Below, piece by piece: positions 38,108 to 46,423 of a stretch of 64,000 bases of DNA. The stretch is from Sedimentibacter saalensis (GTDB lineage: Bacteria; Bacillota; Clostridia; Tissierellales; Sedimentibacteraceae). The stretch is from the NCBI RefSeq assembly GCF_007830175.1, contig NZ_VLKH01000008.1, positions 95,600 to 159,599 on the forward strand. The letters are read 5' to 3'. Under the pieces are notes generated by a model. That model had not been told where the DNA came from. It saw only the letters and a program-made list of their open reading frames with translations, and did not search any database. Positions within the stretch are counted from its first letter, which is position 1, and every line of letters starts with the position of its first letter. The position numbers and the translations under genes were made by a program.

Positions 38108-38470
38108 CTATCCGATTATGCCCTGTACTGTTTTTAATACTCTGTCAGCCTTGAATGGTTTAACGATAAAGTCTTTTGCTCCGCTTCGTATTGCTTCAAC
38201 AACCATTGATTCCTGACCCATTGCAGAACACATTACTATTTTTGCCGAAGGATCAAAATCTTTTATTTCCTTTAATGCTTCCAAACCGTTTTTATTTGGC
38301 ATTGTAATATCCATTATAACCAGCTCCGGTTTTTCTGCCTTATATGCCTGTACAGCCAGTTCACCATCTGCTGCTTCAATTAAATTTTCATAACCGTTCT
38401 TTTTCAGCGTATCCTTAATCATCATTCTCATAAACGCTGCATCATCCACTACTAATATTTTTCCTTCCAT
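38108..38470 (-). CDS. cheY: Chemotaxis response regulator CheY
   Basis: A 120-residue single receiver domain with Asp10/Asp11-type acidic pocket (VVDDAAFMR), phospho-acceptor Asp54 (VIMDITMPNKNG), Ser/Thr switch (CSAMG) and Lys (FIVKPF). Phosphorylated by CheA, it binds FliM/FliY in the motor. It lies between fliY and fliO, as in B. subtilis. Confidence 0.96.
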   Translation of the reverse strand: MEGKILVVDDAAFMRMMIKDTLKKNGYENLIEAADGELAVQAYKAEKPELVIMDITMPNKNGLEALKEIKDFDPSAKIVMCSAMGQESMVVEAIRSGAKDFIVKPFKADRVLKTVQGIIG

Positions 38471-38487
38471 TTCAAACCTCCGTAATT

Positions 38488-39612
38488 CTATAATGTGATT
38501 TTTATCAATTCATCTTTTTTGATTATTTCTGCTATTCTTACTCCGAAATTGTCATTTACAACAACAACTTCTCCTTTTGCAATGAGCTGTCCGTTAACTA
38601 TAATGTCAACCAAAGCTCCTGCCTGTTTGTCAAGCTCTATTATGGTACCCTGAGAAAATTCGAGTATATCTTTTATTTTTCTTCTGCTTTTCCCTATTTC
38701 AACGCTGATTTCCAGCGGCACTGTCATTATTAATTCAAGATTCGAAAGCTGTTCTTCTGAAAGCTGTTCTTCTTCATCTTCATCAAATCTTTCATAATCC
38801 ATGGGCCTTACATTTACAGGAACCTGTTCTTTCTTTTTTTGTTTTGGCCTTTGTTGTACGTTTCTTTGTCTTGGCCTTTCTTCGTAGTCATCGTCATCTT
38901 CATATTCATATACTTCGGTGTTTCTTTGTATGTCCTTGACTTCTGCCGCAATGTCTGCCTTCTTTGCTTCTTCATGAGTTGTTGTTTCTTCAGCAGAACT
39001 ATCTGAAAAGTTGTCTGCTCCTTTTAAAAAGTTTGAAACAATTTCTCTTGCCAGAGAAACTGGCATTACATTTATGAACTGACTCTGTACAGTTCCTTCT
39101 ATGAACAAATCGAAACTTACTGCTACAATAACATCGTCTTCTATAAAATATTTACTTCTAAATTCTTGTTTGTCGTTTATTTCATAAGCCAAAGGTGTTG
39201 ATATGTTTATTGACTTTCCAAGGAAGTCTGACAATGCAGTTGCTGCTGAACCCATCATCTGGTTCATTACTTCGCATATGGCGCTGGAATTTATCTCATC
39301 CATTTCAAACTCATCATCACCAATGGATTGCCCCATCAATATTTCTATTATGGCTTTTGCGTCATGTCTTTTCCATATCATGAGATTGACGCCGTTTAAT
39401 CCTTCAACATAGTTGATTTCAACGCCTATTGCAGGTTCCAGATTTTCATAGCTGAACTGCGTGGCGTTTATTACATTTACTTTAGGCACGGTTATTTCAA
39501 CCCTTTTTCCCAACAAGGTGGACAGTGATGTAGCAGAAGAGCCTAAACTTATATTCATTACTTCTCCTATTACATCCCGCTCCATATCTGAAAAAATATT
39601 TTCATTCATCAT
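38488..39612 (-). CDS. fliY: Flagellar motor switch phosphatase FliY
   Basis: A 374-residue protein with two CheC-type phosphatase helices (DVIGEVMNISLGSSATSL; SAICEVMNQMMGSAATAL), an acidic, Glu/Arg/Gln-rich linker (about 200-280, DDDYEERPRQRNVQQRPKQKKK) and a C-terminal SpoA/FliN domain (MTVPLEISVEIGKSRRKIKDIL). It replaces FliN in Gram-positive motors and removes phosphate from CheY-P at the switch. Both active-site motifs are intact. Confidence 0.95.
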   Translation of the reverse strand: MMNENIFSDMERDVIGEVMNISLGSSATSLSTLLGKRVEITVPKVNVINATQFSYENLEPAIGVEINYVEGLNGVNLMIWKRHDAKAIIEILMGQSIGDDEFEMDEINSSAICEVMNQMMGSAATALSDFLGKSINISTPLAYEINDKQEFRSKYFIEDDVIVAVSFDLFIEGTVQSQFINVMPVSLAREIVSNFLKGADNFSDSSAEETTTHEEAKKADIAAEVKDIQRNTEVYEYEDDDDYEERPRQRNVQQRPKQKKKEQVPVNVRPMDYERFDEDEEEQLSEEQLSNLELIMTVPLEISVEIGKSRRKIKDILEFSQGTIIELDKQAGALVDIIVNGQLIAKGEVVVVNDNFGVRIAEIIKKDELIKITL

Positions 39613-39623
39613 AAGTAGCTCCT

Positions 39624-40610
39624 CTATCGTATAATATTCTTAATTTTTATTACGCCTTTATTTTTCTTTGTTCCCCATGTTCCTTCAAACCACTTTTCAC
39701 CGTCAACATTCACATCAACATAGGAATTGACGGCCTTGTCAAGAATAATCAGGTCTCCGACCTGCATGTCCACTATATCCTTTAGAGTGGCCTGGGCTTT
39801 TCCAAGTACTCCTGTTATTGCAAGCTTTGAAGTCTTTATGGAATCCATGATAATTTCTTTTTGTTCTTCCACGCTTTGATCCATTTTTTTCTTGTTTGTT
39901 TTTGAAAACACATTTGCTTTCTTCATCACTTCGCCAATGATACTTGAAGGAATGCATATGGTTATTTTCCCTGTAGATTCATTCAAAGCGACATTCAAGA
40001 CCACTATAACTACAGTATCATTGTAATTTATTGATTGAATGAATCTTGAATTGGTTTCTATTTTAGCAAGTTCCGTTTTTAGTTCAATTGTGCTTTCCCA
40101 TGAAACACCCATCATGGGAACAACCTGTTTCAACATGTTTCCAAGAAGTGAAAGCTCTATGTCCGTATAATCTCTTAAATTTTCATACTCTTCACCGCTT
40201 CCGCCCAAAAGCCTGTCTATTATTACAAAAGACAACGGCTTTGAAATATCCATGAGAATCTGACTGTCTGAAACCGAATCGTCCGGATATCCTACATTTA
40301 CTAAGCCCATGAGCACATAATCATCCAGAGCATTGTTGTATTCATGGAATATGCTTTCTTCAACCTGTTCCACCGTAACATCGCACATGAGCCTTAACAT
40401 GGACGTCAATCTTGATGAAAGCATGCGGCAATAGCCTTCATAAATTCCCTTTAAGAGTTTTATTGTTTCTTTTGTGATTTTTTTAAGACTTCTGAAATCA
40501 TATTCTTTTACTTTCTTCTCGTTTGCTTCAATTTCCTTTATATCAACATCTCCGCTGCTTAAATTGTTAAGCAGTTCGTCTATCTGGCTCTGTGATAGTA
40601 TTTCTGCCAT
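39624..40610 (-). CDS. fliM: Flagellar motor switch protein FliM
   Basis: A 328-residue FliM. The N-terminal CheY-P-binding peptide is LSQSQIDELLNNL, the middle domain carries GEEYENLRDYTDIELSLLG, and the C-terminal SpoA domain ends VDGEKWFEGTWGTKKNKGVIKI. Co-operates with FliG and FliY to set rotation direction. Followed by fliY at 11 bases. Confidence 0.95.
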   Translation of the reverse strand: MAEILSQSQIDELLNNLSSGDVDIKEIEANEKKVKEYDFRSLKKITKETIKLLKGIYEGYCRMLSSRLTSMLRLMCDVTVEQVEESIFHEYNNALDDYVLMGLVNVGYPDDSVSDSQILMDISKPLSFVIIDRLLGGSGEEYENLRDYTDIELSLLGNMLKQVVPMMGVSWESTIELKTELAKIETNSRFIQSINYNDTVVIVVLNVALNESTGKITICIPSSIIGEVMKKANVFSKTNKKKMDQSVEEQKEIIMDSIKTSKLAITGVLGKAQATLKDIVDMQVGDLIILDKAVNSYVDVNVDGEKWFEGTWGTKKNKGVIKIKNIIR

Positions 40611-40639
40611 ATCATATGCCCTCGTTCCATGATTTTTCC

Positions 40640-41440
40640 TTATCTTAACTGATTGCTCTGATACTCAATTTTATCTTCACCTTCAGTGTTGTCATCTCCA
40701 TTTATTGTATCTTTAATTATTTCTGTATAACTTATCGGATGTCCCTTGCGGCTTATGAAAATTTCAACTCTTCTGTTTTTTGCTCTTCCTTCAGGAGTGC
40801 TGTTGTCTGCAATAGGACTGTACAGCCCGTATCCTATAGCCAGATACTTGGCCGGACTAATTACATTTTTGCTCTCCAGGTACTGAAACACTGCATTGGC
40901 TCTGTCTGTTGAAAGTGCTCTGTCTATGTTTGACTTGTCTTTTTCCACTTCTGCAGTATGTCCTGCTATAATTACTTCTTCCACATATTCATCAACCAGG
41001 TTCAACCCGTTTGCAAGAACATCTAAAATGTCACGCCCGCTTTGGTTTAAGTTGTTGCTGTAGCCCTTAAATGTAATGTTGTCTGAAAATCTTATGAACA
41101 CATACTCTTCGGTTTTGCTTATTTCTACGCTTTCACTGAGGTTGTTTTCATCCACGTAGCTTTTAAGCATTTCATAAAGCTGGTCTATATCCTCTTCATC
41201 AGCTTCTTCTACTTCAATGGAGCCACCATCCATCATCCCTGTTCCGGATAAATCTTCAATTTCCTTTTTAACTTCAGTGCCTTTAGAAAAGGCCTCCACA
41301 ATTATTGCATACTTTTGGGCATCGATTGTTGACATGGCATACAACATTATAAAAAATGTCAACAGCAATGTAACCATATCACTGTATGTTTCCAGCCAGC
41401 TTGCTCCGCCACCGCCGTCCCTTTTTCTTTTTCTAGCCAT
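40640..41440 (-). CDS. motB: Flagellar stator protein MotB
   Basis: A 266-residue MotB. One membrane segment near residues 15-40 with the proton-binding Asp21 (ETYSDMVTLLLTFFIMLYAM). The C-terminal OmpA-like peptidoglycan-binding domain (about 125-240) contains IIAGHTAEVEKDKSNIDRALSTDRANAV and GRAKNRRVEIFIS. 20 bases downstream of motA. No fliL gene separates it from fliM. Confidence 0.95.
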   Translation of the reverse strand: MARKRKRDGGGGASWLETYSDMVTLLLTFFIMLYAMSTIDAQKYAIIVEAFSKGTEVKKEIEDLSGTGMMDGGSIEVEEADEEDIDQLYEMLKSYVDENNLSESVEISKTEEYVFIRFSDNITFKGYSNNLNQSGRDILDVLANGLNLVDEYVEEVIIAGHTAEVEKDKSNIDRALSTDRANAVFQYLESKNVISPAKYLAIGYGLYSPIADNSTPEGRAKNRRVEIFISRKGHPISYTEIIKDTINGDDNTEGEDKIEYQSNQLR

Positions 41441-41460
41441 ATTAACCCCTATTTGCAGTT

Positions 41461-42327
41461 TTAAGCATTTGCTTCACTTTTTCTGCTTTTTCCTCTTTTT
41501 GATTTTTTCTTTGTTCCGCCTTCTTCACTATCTGCTTGAGCTGCGGAACCTCTTTCTTCATATGTTATGTATGAGTTCAGTTTTTCTCTTATGTATTTCG
41601 GATTTTCACCTGACTGTATTGAAAGGACACCTTCCATAATCAGTTCCTTGGCTATCATTTCTTCGTCATGCTTTGCTTTCAGTCTGTTAGATATGGGAAC
41701 ACAAAACATATTTGTGAGAGCTGAACCGTAAAATGTTGTAACAAGTGCAGTGGACATACCTTTACCAAGAGCATCTGCTCCGTTTGATGTATCCATGTTT
41801 GCAAGCATGTTTATGAGTCCAATGAGTGTTCCAAGCATACCAAAGGCAGGTCCGAAGCTTCCCAATGTATCAAATACCTTCCATGCAGAAGCATGTCGAG
41901 CTTCAATACAGTCTATTTCATTTTCTATCTGTGCTCTTACCTTTGTTGGTTCAATGGCATCTACTATGAGCATTACGCAGTATTTTAAAAATTCATCCTG
42001 CAAATCCATGGCATTGACTTTTTCCTCGAGAACCAATAATCCCTTAAGCCTTGCTTCCTTGGCAAGCTCTTCTATGGTGTCGATATATTCATTCAAATTG
42101 ATCTTTTCCTTTTTCATCAACACCTTTAAATTTTTAGGTACATCTTTGAGATATTTAACCGGAACGGACATTATGGTTGCTGCGAAAGCTCCGCCAAATG
42201 TAATGTACATGCTGGAAAAATCAATAAAGCTTTGTGTAACCTGAGACAAGCTTGACCCGCTTGTTGCAATTCCGTATACTACTAAGGCAACTCCTGCCAC
42301 CAACCCAACTATAAACGATATGTTCAT
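41461..42327 (-). CDS. motA: Flagellar stator protein MotA
   Basis: A 288-residue MotA with four membrane segments, two of them before and two after a cytoplasmic loop (VPKNLKVLMKKEKINLNEYI). The conserved GPAFGMLGTLIGLINMLANMD contains the stator-gating residues. The tail is Glu/Lys/Ser-rich (EEGGTKKKSKRGKSRKSEANA). It is followed closely by motB. Confidence 0.95.
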   Translation of the reverse strand: MNISFIVGLVAGVALVVYGIATSGSSLSQVTQSFIDFSSMYITFGGAFAATIMSVPVKYLKDVPKNLKVLMKKEKINLNEYIDTIEELAKEARLKGLLVLEEKVNAMDLQDEFLKYCVMLIVDAIEPTKVRAQIENEIDCIEARHASAWKVFDTLGSFGPAFGMLGTLIGLINMLANMDTSNGADALGKGMSTALVTTFYGSALTNMFCVPISNRLKAKHDEEMIAKELIMEGVLSIQSGENPKYIREKLNSYITYEERGSAAQADSEEGGTKKKSKRGKSRKSEANA

Positions 42328-42340
42328 CTTTCACCTCTTG

Positions 42341-42538
42341 TTATTCAGCAGTAACGCCTTTTAATATTTTTTGATTGTACTTGATTATTTTATTGACTAT
42401 TTCTTCTTTTGAATCTTTAACCAGGTAATACTTTCCTGTTGTCAGGGTTATTTTTGTTTCAGGAATGAATTCTATTTTTTCAATTAAACTTGCATTCAAT
42501 ATAAATGATTCCCCGTTAATACCCAATACTTCTACCAT
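42341..42538 (-). CDS. flbD: FlbD-like flagellar operon protein
   Basis: A 65-residue protein of the FlbD family. Start at ATG 42538 behind AGGAGG; the longer frame to 42577 has no ribosome site. The sequence VEVLGINGESFILNASLIEKIEFIPETKITLT and KYYLVKDSKEEIVNKII match. FlbD proteins lie next to motA in many Firmicutes and may bind MotA or the basal body; role not established. Preceded by a 360-base gap containing a MITE-like repeat. Confidence 0.82.
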   Translation of the reverse strand: MVEVLGINGESFILNASLIEKIEFIPETKITLTTGKYYLVKDSKEEIVNKIIKYNQKILKGVTAE

Positions 42539-42634
42539 AAGCCCTCCTATTTTTATAAAAATATTAACCACAACCACAACATTTTATAGACATGGTTAAT
42601 ACTTTTATGATTAAAATAAATCTATTGATAAACC

Positions 42635-42842
42635 TTGACGCTGTCATCCTGAACGGTAGTGAAAGATGCCCTAACCCTATTTTTCAGGTGTTTTTCTGAA
42701 AAATAGCGGTAGGCCATTCGCAATGAGCACCAAATTTATGTGAGCGTTAGCGAGTAAATAAATTTGTGTGCGAAACTGCGGGATCTCATCTTTGTTGAAA
42801 ACATGAGATTCTTCGAGCAAGCTCTCAGAATGACAACGTCAA
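42635..42842. mobile_element. MITE-like element in the flgE-flbD gap
   Basis: The ends are inverted repeats: TTGACGCTGTCATCCTGA (42635-42652) and TCAGAATGACAACGTCAA (42825-42842), 16 of 18 bases matched. The 208-base interior has further hairpins (for example CTATTTTTCAG with CTGAAAAATAG near 42690). No open frame. It fills most of the 42539-42898 gap in an otherwise tight operon. The TGTCATYCTGA-type end is known from dispersed repeats in Clostridia. Confidence 0.7.
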
Positions 42843-42898
42843 TAAATTTTGTCATTGTTCGTCTATTGTTATCCGTCTTTATAATTTATTATTATTAA

Positions 42899-43792
42899 TT
42901 ATCTCTTCATGTTGACAAGTTGTTCAAGCATTTCATCAACAACAGTTATTATTTTTGAATTTGCCTGATAACCTCTTTGAGTTATAATCATGTCTGAAAA
43001 TTCATTGGCAAGGTCCACATTTGACATTTCCAGTCCTCCGGAAACTAATCCGCCTGATCCGCTTAATCCCGGTGCATAAGCAGTTATAATGCCTGTGTTG
43101 TTACCTGCAGAATAATATGAACCTCCTTCTGAAACAAGAGCGCCTTGGTTCGGAACAGTTGCAACTGTAATCACGGCAAGAGTCTTAATATTATTATTAT
43201 CAGTCATGTCACTGGCTGTTATAGAACCATCTGAATTTATTGTTACATTAGTATAATTTTTGAAATTAGCTATGTTAATAACTTTTATGCCACTTGCGCC
43301 GGTTCCAGCTCCGCCATCAGCCGTTGTCAATTCATTTTTTATTGTTGATAAATCTGCAGGAACATCTGTACCCACAATACCCATTACCAATGATCCATTT
43401 GAATCAACAAGGTTTCCTTGAGAGTCGAAGTTAAATGCTCCATTTCGAGTATAGAACTTTTCTCCGCTTGCATTTTGAACAATAAAGTATCCTTCGCCGT
43501 TTATGTACAAATCTGTTGACTTATTTGTTGGAGAATAACCTGATAATGTGTGTATTGTATCAATTGAGCTTACTTGAGCTCCATATCCCACTGTGGATGA
43601 GTTAGTACCTCCAACTGTTCCTGCTACTGCCTTGCTTGGGTTTTGTACTGCTTGATAATAAACGTCTGAAAAAGTTGTTCTTTGTGATTTGTATGCGTAG
43701 GTGTTTACGTTGGCGATATTGTTACCAATAACGTCCATTTTTGTCTGGTGGCTTCTTAAGCCTGAAACACCAGAATAAAGTGCTTTCATCAT
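42899..43792 (-). CDS. flgE: Flagellar hook protein FlgE
   Basis: A 297-residue hook-family protein: N-terminal MKALYSGVSGLRSHQTKMDVIGNNIANVNTYAYK and C-terminal ANEFSDMIITQRGYQANSKIITVVDEMLEQLVNM. It is at the short end for FlgE because the surface domain is small. It lies between the TIGR02530-type gene and the MITE-containing gap. Ribosome site AAGGAG at normal spacing. Confidence 0.9.
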   Translation of the reverse strand: MMKALYSGVSGLRSHQTKMDVIGNNIANVNTYAYKSQRTTFSDVYYQAVQNPSKAVAGTVGGTNSSTVGYGAQVSSIDTIHTLSGYSPTNKSTDLYINGEGYFIVQNASGEKFYTRNGAFNFDSQGNLVDSNGSLVMGIVGTDVPADLSTIKNELTTADGGAGTGASGIKVINIANFKNYTNVTINSDGSITASDMTDNNNIKTLAVITVATVPNQGALVSEGGSYYSAGNNTGIITAYAPGLSGSGGLVSGGLEMSNVDLANEFSDMIITQRGYQANSKIITVVDEMLEQLVNMKR

Positions 43793-43869
43793 AATTAATC
43801 TTTCTCCTTTTTTTTATTAGCTGTGAGTCCTTCAAACAATCCGGACTATAACCCCCTAAAAAGGACCGG

Positions 43870-44253
43870 CTATTTTATTACAGCTCCATCGATATTTGTA
43901 AATATATTTTCTTTAAGTTCATTGCTGTTTACTGCTGTTATAACCTTGTTGCTCATGGTGCTCACTATGAATGCCTGATTGTCAATCATTACAAGCACGT
44001 TTTTTAATCCCTTGTCTTTTGCCTGTTCTACGGCTTCATTGAGTTTTTCAGTCACTTCCGGACTGACATCGATATTTCTTTCAGATATTCTTTCATTTGC
44101 ATGTTTTGAAAATGTAACTTCATTTTCTCTAAACTTTTCTTTGAATATGTCCTTGAAAGATGAATCTATGTCCTGTCTGTGTTTTAAGTTGTTGCCAGGC
44201 TGAATACCGTTGTTTAAGTTGCTTATTTTTCTTATGAAATTTATGTCAGTCAT
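43870..44253 (-). CDS. TIGR02530-type flagellar operon protein
   Basis: A 127-residue soluble protein found in this position (between flgD and flgE) in many Firmicutes. Typical segment: VTFSKHANERISERNIDVSPEVTEKL followed by KNVLVMIDNQAFIVSTMSNKVITAV. The exact role is unknown; the gene position suggests help in hook assembly. Confidence 0.8.
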   Translation of the reverse strand: MTDINFIRKISNLNNGIQPGNNLKHRQDIDSSFKDIFKEKFRENEVTFSKHANERISERNIDVSPEVTEKLNEAVEQAKDKGLKNVLVMIDNQAFIVSTMSNKVITAVNSNELKENIFTNIDGAVIK

Positions 44254-44264
44254 TTAATCACCAC

Positions 44265-44789
44265 CTAGTTTATCTGACTGCCTTCAATTGCTGAACCTTC
44301 TAAAGTATCATCCTTAATGAGGAAATTTTTTATGCTGTTTATTCCTTCAAGCATTTGAGTGACTATGTCCATTTCTGTTACAGCTTCTTCGGATTTATTT
44401 TTTACTTCCATGACATTTGAATAATCATATTCAATGTCATTCACATAAATCTTTGTTTCTCCGCTGTGGATAGTTACCTTTTGAACTATACCTTCCTGTA
44501 TTTCAAGCTCTCCCCTGCTGTTGTAGCTTGCCATAACAACATTTTTTCCAATGAGCGAAGTTGCTTGTCCCTGCATTGATATTTCAGATAAATCTGTCAT
44601 TGCCTGCAGTGCTGAAAACTGAGCCATCTGGGATACAAATTCAGTGTTTTCCATTGGATTCATGCTATCCTGGTTAGTTATCTGAGAAACCATCAAATTT
44701 AAAAAGTCGTTCATATCCAGTTCTGAACCTTTTTTTGTGCTTATATTTAAATTAGATGTACCACTTGTACCGTATGCGTTTATTTCCAT
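44265..44789 (-). CDS. flgD: Hook-cap protein FlgD
   Basis: A 174-residue FlgD with the N-terminal conserved region DMNDFLNLMVSQITNQDSMNPMENTEFVSQMAQFSALQ. The C-terminal part is short and lacks the FlgD_ig domain of enterobacterial forms, as is common in Clostridia. It caps the growing hook. Lies between fliK and the TIGR02530 gene. Confidence 0.92.
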   Translation of the reverse strand: MEINAYGTSGTSNLNISTKKGSELDMNDFLNLMVSQITNQDSMNPMENTEFVSQMAQFSALQAMTDLSEISMQGQATSLIGKNVVMASYNSRGELEIQEGIVQKVTIHSGETKIYVNDIEYDYSNVMEVKNKSEEAVTEMDIVTQMLEGINSIKNFLIKDDTLEGSAIEGSQIN

Positions 44790-44803
44790 ATTATCCTCCT
44801 TTC

Positions 44804-45928
44804 TTATGCTGTGCTGTTCATAATCTGAGAAAAAATGTCATCGTCGTCGTCATCATGATCATTTCCACTGTATGTATAATTGTTCTTTTGCTGATTTTTG
44901 TTTTGATTCTGGTCGTAATCAAGAGGATTTTGACCATAAGCCGTTTCATCATGCTTTACAATAACATTCACGTTGGAATCAACTGCCTTGTTCAATACTT
45001 TTGCTAACTCCTGTGAATTTGACATGAGCAGCTTGCTTGTTTCTTCATTCAATGCCTTTATTTCCACTGTAAGCTTGTTGCCCTCATAGAACATTTTTAT
45101 GTTTACCTTGCCTAATTTTTCAGGCTGCAGTTCCATGGTCACTTCTTTTGTACCGTTTGTTCTTTCATTAACCATCAGTTCAATTTTGTCCTTAATTTGA
45201 GAAATGGCTGAAGATTTTATGTAAGATGATTCATCGCTTACTTGAATTACTTTGTTATCAGAAAACATTAATTTATTTTTTTCTGCCAGATTTGCATTAA
45301 GATCAATTTCATTCTTAAGCTTGCTTCTGCTGTTTTCAATGTGTGTAATCAGCTTCTCTGCATATGTGCTGATTTCTTTTATAATTTCTGTCTGTGGAAC
45401 ATCAGGATTTATTTTTTCCTGAGCCGGATTTTGCTCTTGTATCTTCAAGCTTTGCATAGAATCTGATTTTGGTTTTGACTGATTTATCAATTCATTAAAA
45501 ACCTTCATGCTGTCATCAGCCTTAATCACTTCATAGTTGTCAGTTTCCAAATTTGGTACGTATGCAAGGTATTGGCTCATTACTTCAATTGAAGCCATCA
45601 AGTTATCATCCGTGTCTTTTTTAACTTTTTCTGTTGGTTCAATTTCCTTCAAACCAAGCTGTTCATAAGAAGTAGTCACTGAATCTGACGATTTGCTTAA
45701 ATCCATGTCTTTTCCTATTATTTCAAGCAAGTTAACATCTTTAACTGATACATCAGGATTATCAACCGTTGTGGCTGCTATCAAAGTTCCTGGTATGGTT
45801 TCTGCCATCAAAGAATCTAACAAATTTATGAAAGAATTTTCTTTTGTACTTACTGCAGCCATGTTTTTTGGCATTTGTCCCAGTTGTCCCGGAATCATTC
45901 CGTTTAAATTTACGTTCATTATAATCAC
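44804..45928 (-). CDS. fliK: Flagellar hook-length control protein FliK
   Basis: A 374-residue protein. The N-terminal 230 residues are low-complexity; the C-terminal Flg_hook domain (about 240-340) carries ELQPEKLGKVNIKMFYEGNKLTVEI and SQELAKVLNKAVDSN. The final 30 residues are Asn/Gln/Asp-rich (NQNKNQQKNN). FliK measures hook length and triggers the FlhB switch. A FliK-like paralogue (YlqG type) is at 23211. Confidence 0.92.
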   Translation of the reverse strand: MIIMNVNLNGMIPGQLGQMPKNMAAVSTKENSFINLLDSLMAETIPGTLIAATTVDNPDVSVKDVNLLEIIGKDMDLSKSSDSVTTSYEQLGLKEIEPTEKVKKDTDDNLMASIEVMSQYLAYVPNLETDNYEVIKADDSMKVFNELINQSKPKSDSMQSLKIQEQNPAQEKINPDVPQTEIIKEISTYAEKLITHIENSRSKLKNEIDLNANLAEKNKLMFSDNKVIQVSDESSYIKSSAISQIKDKIELMVNERTNGTKEVTMELQPEKLGKVNIKMFYEGNKLTVEIKALNEETSKLLMSNSQELAKVLNKAVDSNVNVIVKHDETAYGQNPLDYDQNQNKNQQKNNYTYSGNDHDDDDDDIFSQIMNSTA

Positions 45929-45955
45929 CTCCCTTCAATAGTTAAAAATCATTTA

Positions 45956-46420
45956 TCATACTAAGTAACCCTTGACCATGCTTTTGTTTGAAACAAACTC
46001 CTCAATGAAAAGTTCTTCGCTTTTCGCCAGGGCACTGTTGTATTTCTCCAACTCTTTTTCCCTTAATTTTTCAAGGCTTGATATTTCTACATTCTTGCTT
46101 ACAATTTCATGCCTTTTATCTTCTATTTTTTTAAGGATTTTTTCTTTTTCCTCTTCCTTGTTTTCAATTTTTCTCAGTATGCTGCTTAAAAGCATTTTAT
46201 AATAAGACATTTCACCAACAGAAATTGAAACAGATGATTTTTCAGAAAATTCAATATTTATATCTGAATATTTGATTTTCATAATTGCTATTTCATTTTC
46301 CACTTCTTTGTAGTCATGATTTAAGTTACTGAGTTCCACTTTCAAGTTTTCTAAAACTTGTTCTTTTATTTCCAATACCTTCTGCAACGAAAAACTAAAC
46401 TTTTTCATCTGTTCCCCCAT
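45956..46420 (-). CDS. fliJ: Flagellar export chaperone FliJ
   Basis: A 154-residue protein predicted to be one long coiled coil (KVLEIKEQVLENLKVELSNLNHDYKEVENEIA), the FliJ fold. It links the ATPase FliI to FlhA. Lies between fliI (4 bases) and fliK. Low sequence conservation, call helped by position. Confidence 0.85.
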   Translation of the reverse strand: MGEQMKKFSFSLQKVLEIKEQVLENLKVELSNLNHDYKEVENEIAIMKIKYSDINIEFSEKSSVSISVGEMSYYKMLLSSILRKIENKEEEKEKILKKIEDKRHEIVSKNVEISSLEKLREKELEKYNSALAKSEELFIEEFVSNKSMVKGYLV

Positions 46421-46423
46421 ATA

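Noticed and set aside
41750..42244. 164-codon plus-strand frame inside motA
   Set aside because: Antisense shadow of a well-conserved gene; no ribosome site or homology.
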